From JBGPJM01 sp041485385 (GTDB taxonomy: Bacteria; Planctomycetota; Phycisphaerae; Phycisphaerales; UBA1924): DNA of 6,801 nucleotides. Within the stretch, counting starts at the first letter, position 1. Each line of letters starts with the position of its first letter. Where the stretch lies: assembly GCA_041485385.1 (NCBI GenBank), contig JBGPJM010000252.1, forward strand, positions 1 to 6,801. The letters run 5' to 3'. Position numbers and translations under genes: made by a program. The notes below the pieces were generated by a model. That model had not been told where the DNA came from. It did not search any database and worked only from the letters and a program-made list of their open reading frames with translations. Below are positions 1-5,165 of the stretch, in pieces.

Positions 1-121
1 CCGAGGAAGCCCGTTGAAACGGGCTTGGGAATTTTCTGCGGGAATGGTTGTCCGCGCACCAACGTACCGCCGCTGAAGCGGCGGCCTACAAGCGAGAAAG
101 CCCGCTGAAGCGGGCTGATGG
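1..121 (+). repeat. Left arm of a 121-bp inverted repeat, made of three short palindromes
   Basis: This block reappears in inverted orientation at 3008-3128. By hand alignment the copies show about ten differences, including two single-base indels. It contains three hairpin-forming palindromes: AAGCCCGTTGAAACGGGCTT at 7-26, CCGCCGCTGAAGCGGCGG at 67-84 and AGCCCGCTGAAGCGGGCT at 99-116. Their spacings (40 and 14 nt) are identical in the other copy. GC stems closed by GAA-type loops look like REP/BIME-style intergenic elements. The two arms enclose the toxin-antitoxin pair and the ATPase gene. Whether they are the ends of one unit or two insertions of a dispersed repeat cannot be decided here. 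Confidence 0.85.
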
Positions 122-169
122 AGGCTCCCGCGCCGCCCCGCGGGGGGTTTGTGGGGGGGGCGGGCGCGT

Positions 170-197
170 GGGGGGGGGGGGGGGGGGGGGGGGGGGG
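170..197 (+). repeat. 28-base poly-G homopolymer
   Basis: An uninterrupted run of 28 G residues sits in an already G-rich context, with GTTTGTGGGGGGGG just upstream. Such tracts are prone to slippage, can form G-quadruplexes and are a known weak point for sequencing and assembly, so the true length is uncertain. It lies about 150 bp beyond the ATPase stop codon, so it is not in a position to switch that gene's reading frame. Confidence 0.9.
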
Positions 198-213
198 CGG
201 GCCCCCACGGGGG

Positions 214-230
214 GACTGAGAGACTGGGGG
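214..230 (+). repeat. GACTGGGR octamer repeat, copy 1
   Basis: GACTGAGA followed by GACTGGGG forms two octamer units. Related copies occur at 4291-4316 and 6776-6795, and those two share an identical 15-mer. It looks like a dispersed short tandem repeat family of intergenic DNA. Confidence 0.6.
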
Positions 231-260
231 CCGCAGATGTCTACTGGGGGAACGGCGCAG

Positions 261-315
261 CTCTTGATGGCCCCCCGGGGCACCGACCCGCGGGAACGGG
301 GTGGCACGCTCGTTC
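261..315 (+). repeat. Roughly 55-bp direct repeat, copy 1 (degraded stem)
   Basis: This segment resembles 2941-2996 in the same orientation. Both contain GATGG, a C-run, ACCGACCCGC, GGAACGGG and ACGCT in the same order. In the other copy ACCGACCCG and CGGGTCGGT form a perfect 9-bp stem. Here the right half is altered to CGGGGTGG, so the stem is broken. It sits just inside the left inverted-repeat arm. Confidence 0.6.
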
Positions 316-346
316 ATTGGGCTTGGGCGCAGGCGGCGGCGGGGGC

Positions 347-1972
347 TTACCGCAGCAGGAGCAGCGAGGGCAGCGAGACGGGCACGATGCGGGGGTCGTC
401 GATCGTCACCCCGTCGCGCATCGTGACGAGAACGCCGAAAGGCGCGTTGTTGACCGAACGCTCGATGAATGCCCGGAGCCCGCGCGTGTCGGCCTGGGTC
501 TCGATCCGCTGGCGGTACTTCACCTCCACCGGGAGCCGATGCTCGCCGATGGTCAGGATGAAGTCCACCTCCGGTTCTGCGCCGCGCTCGGGGAAATGCG
601 AGACATCCAGATTCGGCACGCCCGTCAGGAACTGCCCCACCGCGCCCTCGACGATGTGCCCGGCCACGTCCCCGAGCGTCGACACCGCCAGCGCATCGGG
701 ATCGAGCGGCACCTGCTCTTGAAGCCACGCGGCCCGCAGGCCGTGGTCGCACAGGCAGAGCTTCGGGGCGCCGCGCTTCTTCTTCAGGCGGATCTCCAGC
801 GGCGGCACAAGCCGGATGAGCAGCGCCGCCTCCAGGAACCGCAGGTACGCCCCGATCCGTTGCGACCCGACGTTGGCCCCCAGGGCCGACTGGATGTCGT
901 GCACAAAGATGGCCTGCGAAGGGCATTGCCCGGTGTAGCGGCAGGCGATCCGGAAGACCTCTTTGAGAAGCGTCTCGTCGCGCTTGCGCCCCCGGTCGCC
1001 CTGGCGCAGGTCGTGCTGGATGGCGCGGTTCACCACCGTTTCCACCAGCCGGTCGGCCAGTTCGGCCCAAGGCAGGTCGGCGAACTCGTGCACCAACGGG
1101 TAGCCGCCGCGCTCGGCCCACCGGGCGAAGGCCGCGTCGCGGAGTGTGGCGCTCGCAATGCCGAAGCGCTGCAAGTCCTGCCACGTTTGCTTGCGGGTCC
1201 ACGGCTCCAGCCCGTTCTCGGGGAGGAACTCGGGCAGGTCCTGCTTGAGCGCCAAACCGGCCACCTCGCGGAGCCGGAGCGGACCCAGCTCGATTGTCGC
1301 GATCCGACCTGCCAGACTATCGCGCCCCGCCTCGATGCGCAGCGCCGAGGACCCTGTCACCAGCACGCGCACGGAGTTGTGGTCCACCAGGCTCTTCAGT
1401 TCCGCCGCCCATTCCGAGAGATTCTGCACCTCATCAAGCAGCAGGTACACCGGCGCTCCCGCTTTGGCCGCCTCGTTGAGCGTGCGGCCCGCGATACGGC
1501 TCTCGAACCACGCCACCAGTTCATGTACGGGCATCTTGAGCGCGTGGATAGCCTCGAGTTCGTCGAACTGGACGCGGAAGATCCGCCGAGGGTCCATGCG
1601 TTCTTCGCGCAGGAACCCTTCGATCAACTGGCTCTGGATGGTGGACTTGCCCACCTGGCGCGGGCCGCGCAGGACCGTGATCGGGGCGGGGCCGGAAACG
1701 ACCGACCGCAGCACGCGCGGGAAAGCCCAGCGCAGGTAAGGCGGCACCGCCTTGCCCGGCTTTCCCTCCCACCAGGGGTTCATGCCGCGGATCAGGCCGT
1801 CGAGCTCGGGCGACAGGCGGACCTTGTCGAAGATATCCGGCGTTGTGTGCGGGTCGGGCGGGAAGGGGCACCTCGGCGAGGGCGGGGTCAGGGAACGGCG
1901 TGCGATGACACGGACGGAGTTTAGATCGCTCTGAGTGTTCAGATCGAGGACGCGGGGACGGAGCGGTTGCAA
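347..1972 (-). CDS. AAA+ ATP-binding protein, DUF4143 type, with C-terminal nuclease-like fold
   Basis: A predicted P-loop ATPase of the large ATP-binding/DUF4143 family. In the 541-residue frame, Walker A is GPRQVGKST (residues 103-111) and Walker B is YLLLDEVQ with D180 and E181. A TGSS motif at 206-209 resembles a sensor. The middle region (about 270-420) fits DUF4143. The C-terminus carries a PD-(D/E)XK-like set: E442, D470 in EVDF, and E483/K485 in VEVKYR, all present, so nuclease chemistry is conceivable but unproven. The role of this family is poorly defined. The start is uncertain: the first ATG (1783) gives 478 residues, but residues before NPWW (DIFDKVRL and onward) look coded, and the only standard upstream start is TTG at 1972, which lies in a period-7 repeat. 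Neither start has a Shine-Dalgarno. The gene lies 49 bp after the antitoxin gene, with no terminator seen between them. The stop is TAA. Confidence 0.88.
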   Translation of the reverse strand: MQPLRPRVLDLNTQSDLNSVRVIARRSLTPPSPRCPFPPDPHTTPDIFDKVRLSPELDGLIRGMNPWWEGKPGKAVPPYLRWAFPRVLRSVVSGPAPITVLRGPRQVGKSTIQSQLIEGFLREERMDPRRIFRVQFDELEAIHALKMPVHELVAWFESRIAGRTLNEAAKAGAPVYLLLDEVQNLSEWAAELKSLVDHNSVRVLVTGSSALRIEAGRDSLAGRIATIELGPLRLREVAGLALKQDLPEFLPENGLEPWTRKQTWQDLQRFGIASATLRDAAFARWAERGGYPLVHEFADLPWAELADRLVETVVNRAIQHDLRQGDRGRKRDETLLKEVFRIACRYTGQCPSQAIFVHDIQSALGANVGSQRIGAYLRFLEAALLIRLVPPLEIRLKKKRGAPKLCLCDHGLRAAWLQEQVPLDPDALAVSTLGDVAGHIVEGAVGQFLTGVPNLDVSHFPERGAEPEVDFILTIGEHRLPVEVKYRQRIETQADTRGLRAFIERSVNNAPFGVLVTMRDGVTIDDPRIVPVSLPSLLLLR

Positions 1973-1993
1973 AGTGGACAGTGGAAAGTGGAC
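1973..1993 (+). repeat. AGTGGAM heptamer tandem repeat
   Basis: Three contiguous heptamers, AGTGGAC, AGTGGAA and AGTGGAC, lie between the antitoxin stop codon and the possible TTG start of the ATPase. They belong with two other period-7 arrays at 3678-3712 and 4331-4393. Confidence 0.7.
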
Positions 1994-2021
1994 ACAGGAG
2001 GGGAGTGGGGGACGGGGGCAC

Positions 2022-2402
2022 TCACGCGACTGCCGAGCGCTTGCGGCGCTTCCTCTTGGCTGAATCCTTGCCGACCGCGAAGACGAGGGCTTCGAACTCC
2101 TTCGGGGCGGCCTCGACGATCTGGAGCAGCCGCGCCTCGCCGGCTTTCGGGGTGCGCCGGCCCTGCTCCCAGCTCTCCAGGGTTCGCTTGGGGACGTTGA
2201 GAAAGCTCGCGAACACCGCCTGGGACTGGCCGGTCTTCTTCCGGATCGCCCTCACGCGCTTGCTGCTGAGCCTGGGCGCCGGCGCTGGGACGATCGTCGT
2301 CTTGAGCGTGAGTTCGCCGCGGGCGTGGGCGACGCCCTCTTCGAGCGCCTCCATCACCTGCTCGAACACGCTCATTCTCTCGTAATCCTTGCTTCCCTTC
2401 AT
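2022..2402 (-). CDS. higA: HigA-like antitoxin, XRE-family helix-turn-helix
   Basis: A 126-residue antitoxin that should bind and neutralise the toxin encoded just upstream and repress the operon. An N-terminal region (1-45) with FEQVMEALEEGVAHARGE resembles the toxin-contact segment of HigA-2-type antitoxins. It is followed by an HTH_3/XRE domain at about 48-95, with the helix-turn-helix around GQSQAVFASFLNVPKRTLES and WEQGRRTP. The tail KRKRRKR is very basic. The ATG at 2402 was chosen because AAAGGA lies 8 nt upstream (2411-2416) and the family-like sequence begins there; an in-frame start at 2456 would lie inside the toxin gene. It begins 4 nt after the toxin stop, so the two are translated as one unit. 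Family assignment is firm; the exact subfamily is inferred. Confidence 0.9.
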   Translation of the reverse strand: MKGSKDYERMSVFEQVMEALEEGVAHARGELTLKTTIVPAPAPRLSSKRVRAIRKKTGQSQAVFASFLNVPKRTLESWEQGRRTPKAGEARLLQIVEAAPKEFEALVFAVGKDSAKRKRRKRSAVA

Positions 2403-2406
2403 GGCT

Positions 2407-2778
2407 TCAGTCCTTTGCGTTCGCCTGCTTCTTTGCCCATTCCTGGTCGGCTTCACGGAGCGTCTTGGCTGCCGCGCACCATGCCTTGAGTTCGCCGGCG
2501 CTCAGATCGCCCTTCTCGTCCTTCCCGTACACCGTGAGCAAGCGGATACGCTTGGCCTCCTTGGTGTGCAGGTAGATCACCCGCATTCCTCCACGCTTGC
2601 CCTTGCCCCGGCTCGGGTCCGCGACGCGGAGCTTGCGCAATATCCCGCACCCGGGGATCGGATCGCCGGTGTCCGGGTTGGCGACCAGCAGCTTGCGCAG
2701 CTTGTCGAGCTCCGCCTCGCCGGCCCGCTTGGACCATCGGCTCGAGAACGGCCCGTGTTCGATGACTTCAGAGTGCAT
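2407..2778 (-). CDS. higB: HigB-like RelE/ParE-family toxin
   Basis: A 123-residue toxin of the RelE/ParE superfamily, HigB-2-like. Characterised relatives cleave mRNA on the ribosome; this activity is inferred here. Recognisable segments are VANPDTGDPIPGCGILRKLR (32-51), the basic loop RGKGKRGGMRVIYL (57-70) and LLTVYGKDEKGDLSAGELK (80-98). All match the usual order and length of the family, with about 20 extra charged residues at the C-terminus. The ATG at 2778 is supported by the family-like N-terminus EVIEHGPFSSRW, and no other standard start follows for over 30 codons. No Shine-Dalgarno precedes it; a palindromic operator occupies that position instead. Gene order is toxin then antitoxin, typical of higBA. 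The gene appears intact. Confidence 0.9.
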   Translation of the reverse strand: MHSEVIEHGPFSSRWSKRAGEAELDKLRKLLVANPDTGDPIPGCGILRKLRVADPSRGKGKRGGMRVIYLHTKEAKRIRLLTVYGKDEKGDLSAGELKAWCAAAKTLREADQEWAKKQANAKD

Positions 2779-2797
2779 TATACTACGCCGTAGTGTA
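2779..2797 (-). promoter_or_regulatory. Probable HigA operator and promoter region of the toxin-antitoxin operon
   Basis: The 19-bp sequence TATACTACGCCGTAGTGTA is an imperfect palindrome: ACTACG and CGTAGT pair perfectly around one central base, and two of the next three flanking positions also pair. It abuts the toxin ATG, where an autoregulatory HigA-type operator is expected. On the minus strand TACACT (2797-2792) is a possible -10 box, which would give a leader of only a few bases. No good -35 box is visible. The direct repeat GCCGGT-TCT-GCCGGT lies just upstream at 2801-2815. Confidence 0.6.
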
Positions 2798-2940
2798 GAT
2801 GCCGGTTCTGCCGGTCCGCGGGGCTCATCTGGCCCTTATCGGTCGTGCCGGAGGGGAGGAGGAGAAGGTACGTGGGCAGTTGGGACAGTGGGCGTGGGAG
2901 AGTACCGCGCGCCGGTTGGACGGGCGGCGAGCGGGCGGGG

Positions 2941-2996
2941 CCCTCGATGGCTCCCCAGACACCGACCCGCAGGAACGGGTCGGTGGACGCTTCGTC
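2941..2996 (+). repeat. Roughly 55-bp direct repeat, copy 2 (intact 9-bp stem)
   Basis: This is the partner of 261-315. ACCGACCCG (2961-2969) and CGGGTCGGT (2976-2984) form a perfect stem around the loop CAGGAA. The element lies just inside the right arm of the inverted repeat, yet in the same orientation as copy 1, so the flanks of the cassette are not simple mirror images. Confidence 0.65.
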
Positions 2997-3007
2997 AGGA
3001 TGTGGCG

Positions 3008-3128
3008 CCATCAGCCCGCTTCAGCGGGCTTTCTCGCTCGTAGGCCGCCGCTTCAGCGGCGGTACGGCGGTGCCCAGCACAACCATTCCGCAGAAGATTC
3101 CCAAGCCCGTTTCAACGGGCTTCCCCGG
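3008..3128 (-). repeat. Right arm of the 121-bp inverted repeat, made of three short palindromes
   Basis: This is the inverted copy of 1-121. The palindromes are at 3013-3030, 3045-3062 and 3103-3122, each identical in its stems to its counterpart. A further related hairpin, CGGC-TTCA-GCCG (3132-3143), lies directly outside and is not part of the shared 121 bp. Confidence 0.85.
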
Positions 3129-3162
3129 CGGCGGCTTCAGCCGGTGTTCGATCGCATGAGGG

Positions 3163-3287
3163 GGCTCGTCAGGTGCGTCCGCGATCGCTTGGGCGTCGAG
3201 GGCGGGGTTACGCGTCCTGCCTTCAGAGGGCAACTGCCACCGCCCCGCATCCGATCCCCGATCAACCGCGGACGCACCCGACGAGCC
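3163..3287. repeat. 21-bp inverted repeat pair (3163-3183 and 3267-3287)
   Basis: The arms match at 20 of 21 positions and are separated by 83 nt containing smaller hairpins. The left arm reads GGCTCGTCAGGTGCGTCCGC and one more base. The right arm overlaps the left arm of the 37-bp inverted repeat, so the two structures are mutually exclusive as hairpins. Confidence 0.75.
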
Positions 3288-3517
3288 GCCTCGCGCAGCG
3301 GGCGGGGGGAGCGGGCGTCGGCGCTGTCCCTTGCCCTCACGCGATGAGCCCCTGCGGGCGCCGCCTCCGCTTCGCCTCGCTCTCGCCCGCGCTCGGCCCG
3401 GACATTCGGCAGGACATCGGGAGACGAGTCGAGAGAACGGGGCGAGCTTCTCTCCGGCATGACGCTTCGATCGGGACGCACGCTCCCCCCGCCCGCTGCG
3501 CGAGGCGGCTCGTCGGG
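3277..3517. repeat. Perfect 37-bp inverted repeat pair (3277-3313 and 3481-3517)
   Basis: The two arms are exact reverse complements over 37 bases, separated by 167 nt. The shared sequence starts CCCGACGAGCCGCCTCGCGC and continues through a GCGGGCGGGGGG run. The last part of the right arm also forms a local 9-bp hairpin, CTCGTCGGG and CCCGACGAG around ACGATC (3509-3532). Perfect identity implies recent duplication or maintenance. Confidence 0.85.
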
Positions 3518-3620
3518 ACGATCCCCGACGAGCGGGTACGTCGCGGCGAACCGGGCTGCCGCGGCGGCCGCGGCAAGAAGGTCCCCGGTTCGGGGTTGCA
3601 ATCTTGCGCGCCAAATCGGG

Positions 3621-3649
3621 GTAATAGGTGCAGATTCTCTTGTCGCCAA
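3621..3649 (-). promoter_or_regulatory. Possible minus-strand promoter into the inverted-repeat region
   Basis: On the minus strand TTGGCG (3649-3644) and TATTAC (3626-3621) are separated by 17 nt. Each matches four of six positions of the sigma-70 consensus. A transcript would run through the inverted repeats below 3613. In GC-rich DNA this is weak evidence. Confidence 0.25.
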
Positions 3650-3677
3650 GCCGCGGCGACGTAGAGTGGGGGGGAAT

Positions 3678-3712
3678 AGTGCTAAGTGCTGAGTGCTAGG
3701 TGCTAAGTGGGG
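3678..3712 (+). repeat. AGTGCTA heptamer tandem repeat
   Basis: Five contiguous period-7 units are visible: AGTGCTA, AGTGCTG, AGTGCTA, GGTGCTA and AGTGGGG. They share the AGTG core and 7-bp period with the arrays at 1973-1993 and 4331-4393, although the remaining three bases differ. Confidence 0.75.
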
Positions 3713-3917
3713 AGGGGAGCTCTCGCTGAGGCGCGGAGGTCGCGGGAAGAGGGGAAGCGGGGATGCCGGGCGGAGGGTTTCAATATGAACCATCGGCGGT
3801 CTGGGGCGAGGCGGTGCTGCTGTGCGCGCCGGTCGGTCGAGCGGGCTTGCCCGTCCCCCCACCCCGCCCCCTGCGCGCTTTGGGGTTTCGGCGCGCACAA
3901 ACGGGCCCGATCGCACA
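3713..3917. other. Gene-free GC-rich spacer
   Basis: I see nothing definite here. The stretch is purine-rich at first and then C-rich, with no frame that looks coding and no clear terminator or promoter. It separates the heptamer array from the first 10-bp-period module. Confidence 0.5.
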
Positions 3918-3959
3918 CAACCCATTGCAAAGCAACGACTTACACGCGTCCGGCCCGCC
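3918..3959 (-). promoter_or_regulatory. Conserved box and CCCGCC element of module 1
   Basis: On the minus strand GGCGGG (3959-3954) is followed after exactly 10 nt by GTAAGT-CG-TTG-CTT-TG and, further on, TTG (3943-3918). The same layout occurs at 4157-4116. The box contains the short palindrome TTGC-TTT-GCAA. On the plus strand it is followed by a 10-bp-period A-tract array. Function unknown; a protein-binding site is one possibility. Confidence 0.55.
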
Positions 3960-3970
3960 GGAGGAAGCCC

Positions 3971-4050
3971 AAAACTCTCAAAATCTCTCCAAAACACTCA
4001 AAAACTCTCGCTGTTTTCTCCAAATCTCTCCAAAACTCTCGAAATCTCTC
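3971..4050 (+). repeat. Array 1 of degenerate 10-bp repeats with phased A-tracts
   Basis: Eight units of about 10 bp, each an A-tract of three to five bases followed by CTCTC or TCTCTC; the unit at 4011 is degenerate. The CTCTC-type ends fall at 3979, 3989, 3999, 4009, 4020, 4030, 4040 and 4050, a period of 10-11 bp. A 10-bp period is not a multiple of three, which argues against coding. A-tracts in helical phase are known to bend DNA. Confidence 0.8.
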
Positions 4051-4115
4051 GACGTCTGTTTCTGGGATCAGGCTGTTTCGAGGCCGTGCGCATGTTGGCG
4101 GCCGCGAACCGATAT

Positions 4116-4157
4116 CAAGTCCATACACCACAAGCACTTACAGCCAAAAACCCCGCC
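4116..4157 (-). promoter_or_regulatory. Conserved box and CCCGCC element of module 2
   Basis: On the minus strand GGCGGG (4157-4152) is followed after exactly 10 nt by GTAAGT-GC-TTG-TGG-TG and, further on, TTG (4141-4116). About 16 of 26 box positions match module 1 without gaps, including GTAAGT and both TTG triplets. The 10-nt gap itself is unrelated in sequence (AGCCAAAAAC against ACGCGTCCGG, plus strand), so the spacing and the boxes appear to be what is kept. Confidence 0.55.
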
Positions 4158-4249
4158 GAAAAAAGTCGCAAAAAGTCGCAAAAAGTCAACGAAAGTCGAC
4201 GGAAGTCAAAGAAAGTCCCACCAAAGTCAACGCAACCCCGTCGGAAGTC
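4158..4249 (+). repeat. Array 2 of 10-bp repeats ending in AAGTC
   Basis: Six decamers in exact register start with GAAAAAAGTC, GCAAAAAGTC and GCAAAAAGTC, then diverge while keeping RAAGTC. The GTC ends fall at 4167, 4177, 4187, 4197, 4207 and 4217, then 4228 and 4249, which are steps of 11 and 21 bp. The unit sequence differs completely from array 1 but the period is the same. Confidence 0.8.
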
Positions 4250-4290
4250 GCGCGAAGCCGGCGCAACCGGGACGAACTGGGCGGCGGGTG

Positions 4291-4316
4291 GACTGGGGAC
4301 GGGGAGACTGGGGGAC
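4291..4316 (+). repeat. GACTGGGR octamer repeat, copy 2
   Basis: GACTGGGG, a 7-nt spacer ACGGGGA, GACTGGGG and GAC. The 15-mer GGGAGACTGGGGGAC (4302-4316) is identical to 6781-6795. Confidence 0.65.
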
Positions 4317-4330
4317 GGCCCCGGCACCCA

Positions 4331-4393
4331 TCTCACTTCCTCTCTTCCTTATCACTTTTCACTTCTCGCTTTTCACTCCCCGCTTCTCACCAT
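4331..4393 (-). repeat. GTGARAA-type heptamer tandem repeat
   Basis: On the plus strand, units TCACTTT (4352-4358), TCACTTC, TCGCTTT, TCACTCC, CCGCTTC and TCACCAT follow in exact period 7. Weaker units extend left to 4331. On the minus strand this reads as GTGA-based heptamers just after the PilZ stop codon. I see no terminator hairpin here. Confidence 0.7.
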
Positions 4394-4399
4394 GTCGAC

Positions 4400-5017
4400 T
4401 CACGCCGCTGGCGGCTGGTCGATGCTCTTCATCGCCGTGTTGCACAGATCCGACAGATCCCGCAGCGCGGCCCGCAGGCGGTCTCCCGGCCAGCCGGCGC
4501 TCTCCAGCTCGCGCAGCCTCAGGACGGCGTCGCAGAGACGCTCGACGGCCTCGGCGGGCTGGCCCGCGCCGTCGCCGCTGGCCTTCTTCGGCGCCGGCGC
4601 CTTGGCCAGGAAGCGGGCGACGTCCACGGGCGTTTCGAACTTCACGCCCAGGTCGTGGATGCGGCCGGCGACCTTGTGGCATCGGACGATCGAGCCGGGG
4701 ACGGCCTCGGCGACGCCGCGGCTGTCGAAGAGGGTGACGGTGCAGCGGGTGCCGGTCGGGACCATGGCGCCGTGGAGGAAGGCGATGCCGCCGGTGGAGA
4801 GGTTCCGGGCGATGACGACGAAGCCCGCGCCGCCGGCCGCGGCCCCGCCGGGGTGCAGCTCGACGAGGGGGGCCGCGGTGGGCTCGTACTCGGCGCGCTC
4901 GGAGGAGCGGCGGGAGTCGGCGGTGCGGGCGTGCTTGCGTTTCTCCAGGACGAGGAGGACGTTGGTGCGTTCCTGCTTGGAGAGACGGAGCTCGCTGGAG
5001 GTGGTGGCAGGGGGCAT
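4400..5017 (-). CDS. PilZ-domain protein, probable cyclic-di-GMP effector
   Basis: A 205-residue protein with a central PilZ domain at about 34-135, without signal peptide or membrane segment, so probably cytoplasmic. PilZ domains bind cyclic di-GMP through RxxxR and (D/N)xSxxG. Here RSSER (37-41) and NLSTGG (72-77) are both present, the first position of the second motif being Asn, followed by IVRCHKVAGRIHDLGVKF (110-127). After an Ala/Pro-rich linker (about 138-155), residues 155-195 look helical (ERLCDAVLRLRELE) and could mediate partner binding. The ATG at 5017 was chosen over an upstream ATG (5200) because TTAAGGAA lies 9 nt before it and the upstream extension crosses the atpD terminator. 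Its partner process (motility, adhesion, polysaccharide) cannot be told from the sequence. Confidence 0.85.
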   Translation of the reverse strand: MPPATTSSELRLSKQERTNVLLVLEKRKHARTADSRRSSERAEYEPTAAPLVELHPGGAAAGGAGFVVIARNLSTGGIAFLHGAMVPTGTRCTVTLFDSRGVAEAVPGSIVRCHKVAGRIHDLGVKFETPVDVARFLAKAPAPKKASGDGAGQPAEAVERLCDAVLRLRELESAGWPGDRLRAALRDLSDLCNTAMKSIDQPPAA

Positions 5018-5165
5018 AGGCGGCTCTTCCTTAAGGTGGAGGGGCGGTCGGAAGAGGAGTATCGGTCGGATCGGGGTTCGGATCGACGGTCGTCCGGGGT
5101 TATCGGGTGCGGAGAGGAGGGCGGCGTGAGCGCGGCTCGCTCGCAGATTCGGCGGCGGCAAAGAA

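Larger units (their letters stand above)
122..346. other. Gene-free G-rich stretch downstream of the ATPase gene
   Basis: No credible coding region is seen between the left repeat arm and the ATPase stop codon. The stretch holds a 28-G homopolymer, an octamer-type GACTGRGR repeat at 214-230 and one copy of the roughly 55-bp direct repeat. Reading frames crossing it give glycine- or proline-only low-complexity peptides. I see no hairpin followed by a T-run that would clearly terminate the ATPase transcript. Confidence 0.6.
3129..3677. other. Gene-free region rich in inverted repeats
   Basis: No protein gene is supported here; reading frames give arginine-, proline- or alanine-rich low-complexity peptides on both strands. 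The region contains nested inverted repeats listed separately, a small REP-like hairpin TGCCTTCAGAGGGCA (3218-3232) inside a GCGGGG/CCCCGC pair (3202-3207 and 3243-3248), and a hairpin at 3557-3575 with 8-bp arms TGCCGCGG and CCGCGGCA around CGG. It could specify a structured RNA or be a pile-up of repeat insertions. Confidence 0.5.

Noticed and set aside
149..1924. Plus-strand open frame of 591 codons
   Set aside because: It is antisense to the ATPase gene, whose minus-strand product has clear Walker and nuclease-like motifs. Its start lies in the poly-G region and encodes a glycine run.
2777..2782. Perfect TATAAT on the minus strand at the toxin start
   Set aside because: As a -10 box it would start transcription inside the toxin gene, with no later standard start codon nearby. 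It arises from the operator edge and the ATG.
3137..3997. Minus-strand open frame of 286 codons in the gene-free region
   Set aside because: The product is Arg/Pro/Ala/Ser-rich and crosses the inverted and heptamer repeats, with no domain or ribosome site.
3918..4141. Replication-origin reading of the box and A-rich arrays
   Set aside because: I found no DnaA-box-like TTATNCACA and no replication gene nearby, so there is no positive support.
3971..4249. CRISPR array
   Set aside because: Units are only 10 bp and degenerate, with no spacers of constant length and no cas genes.
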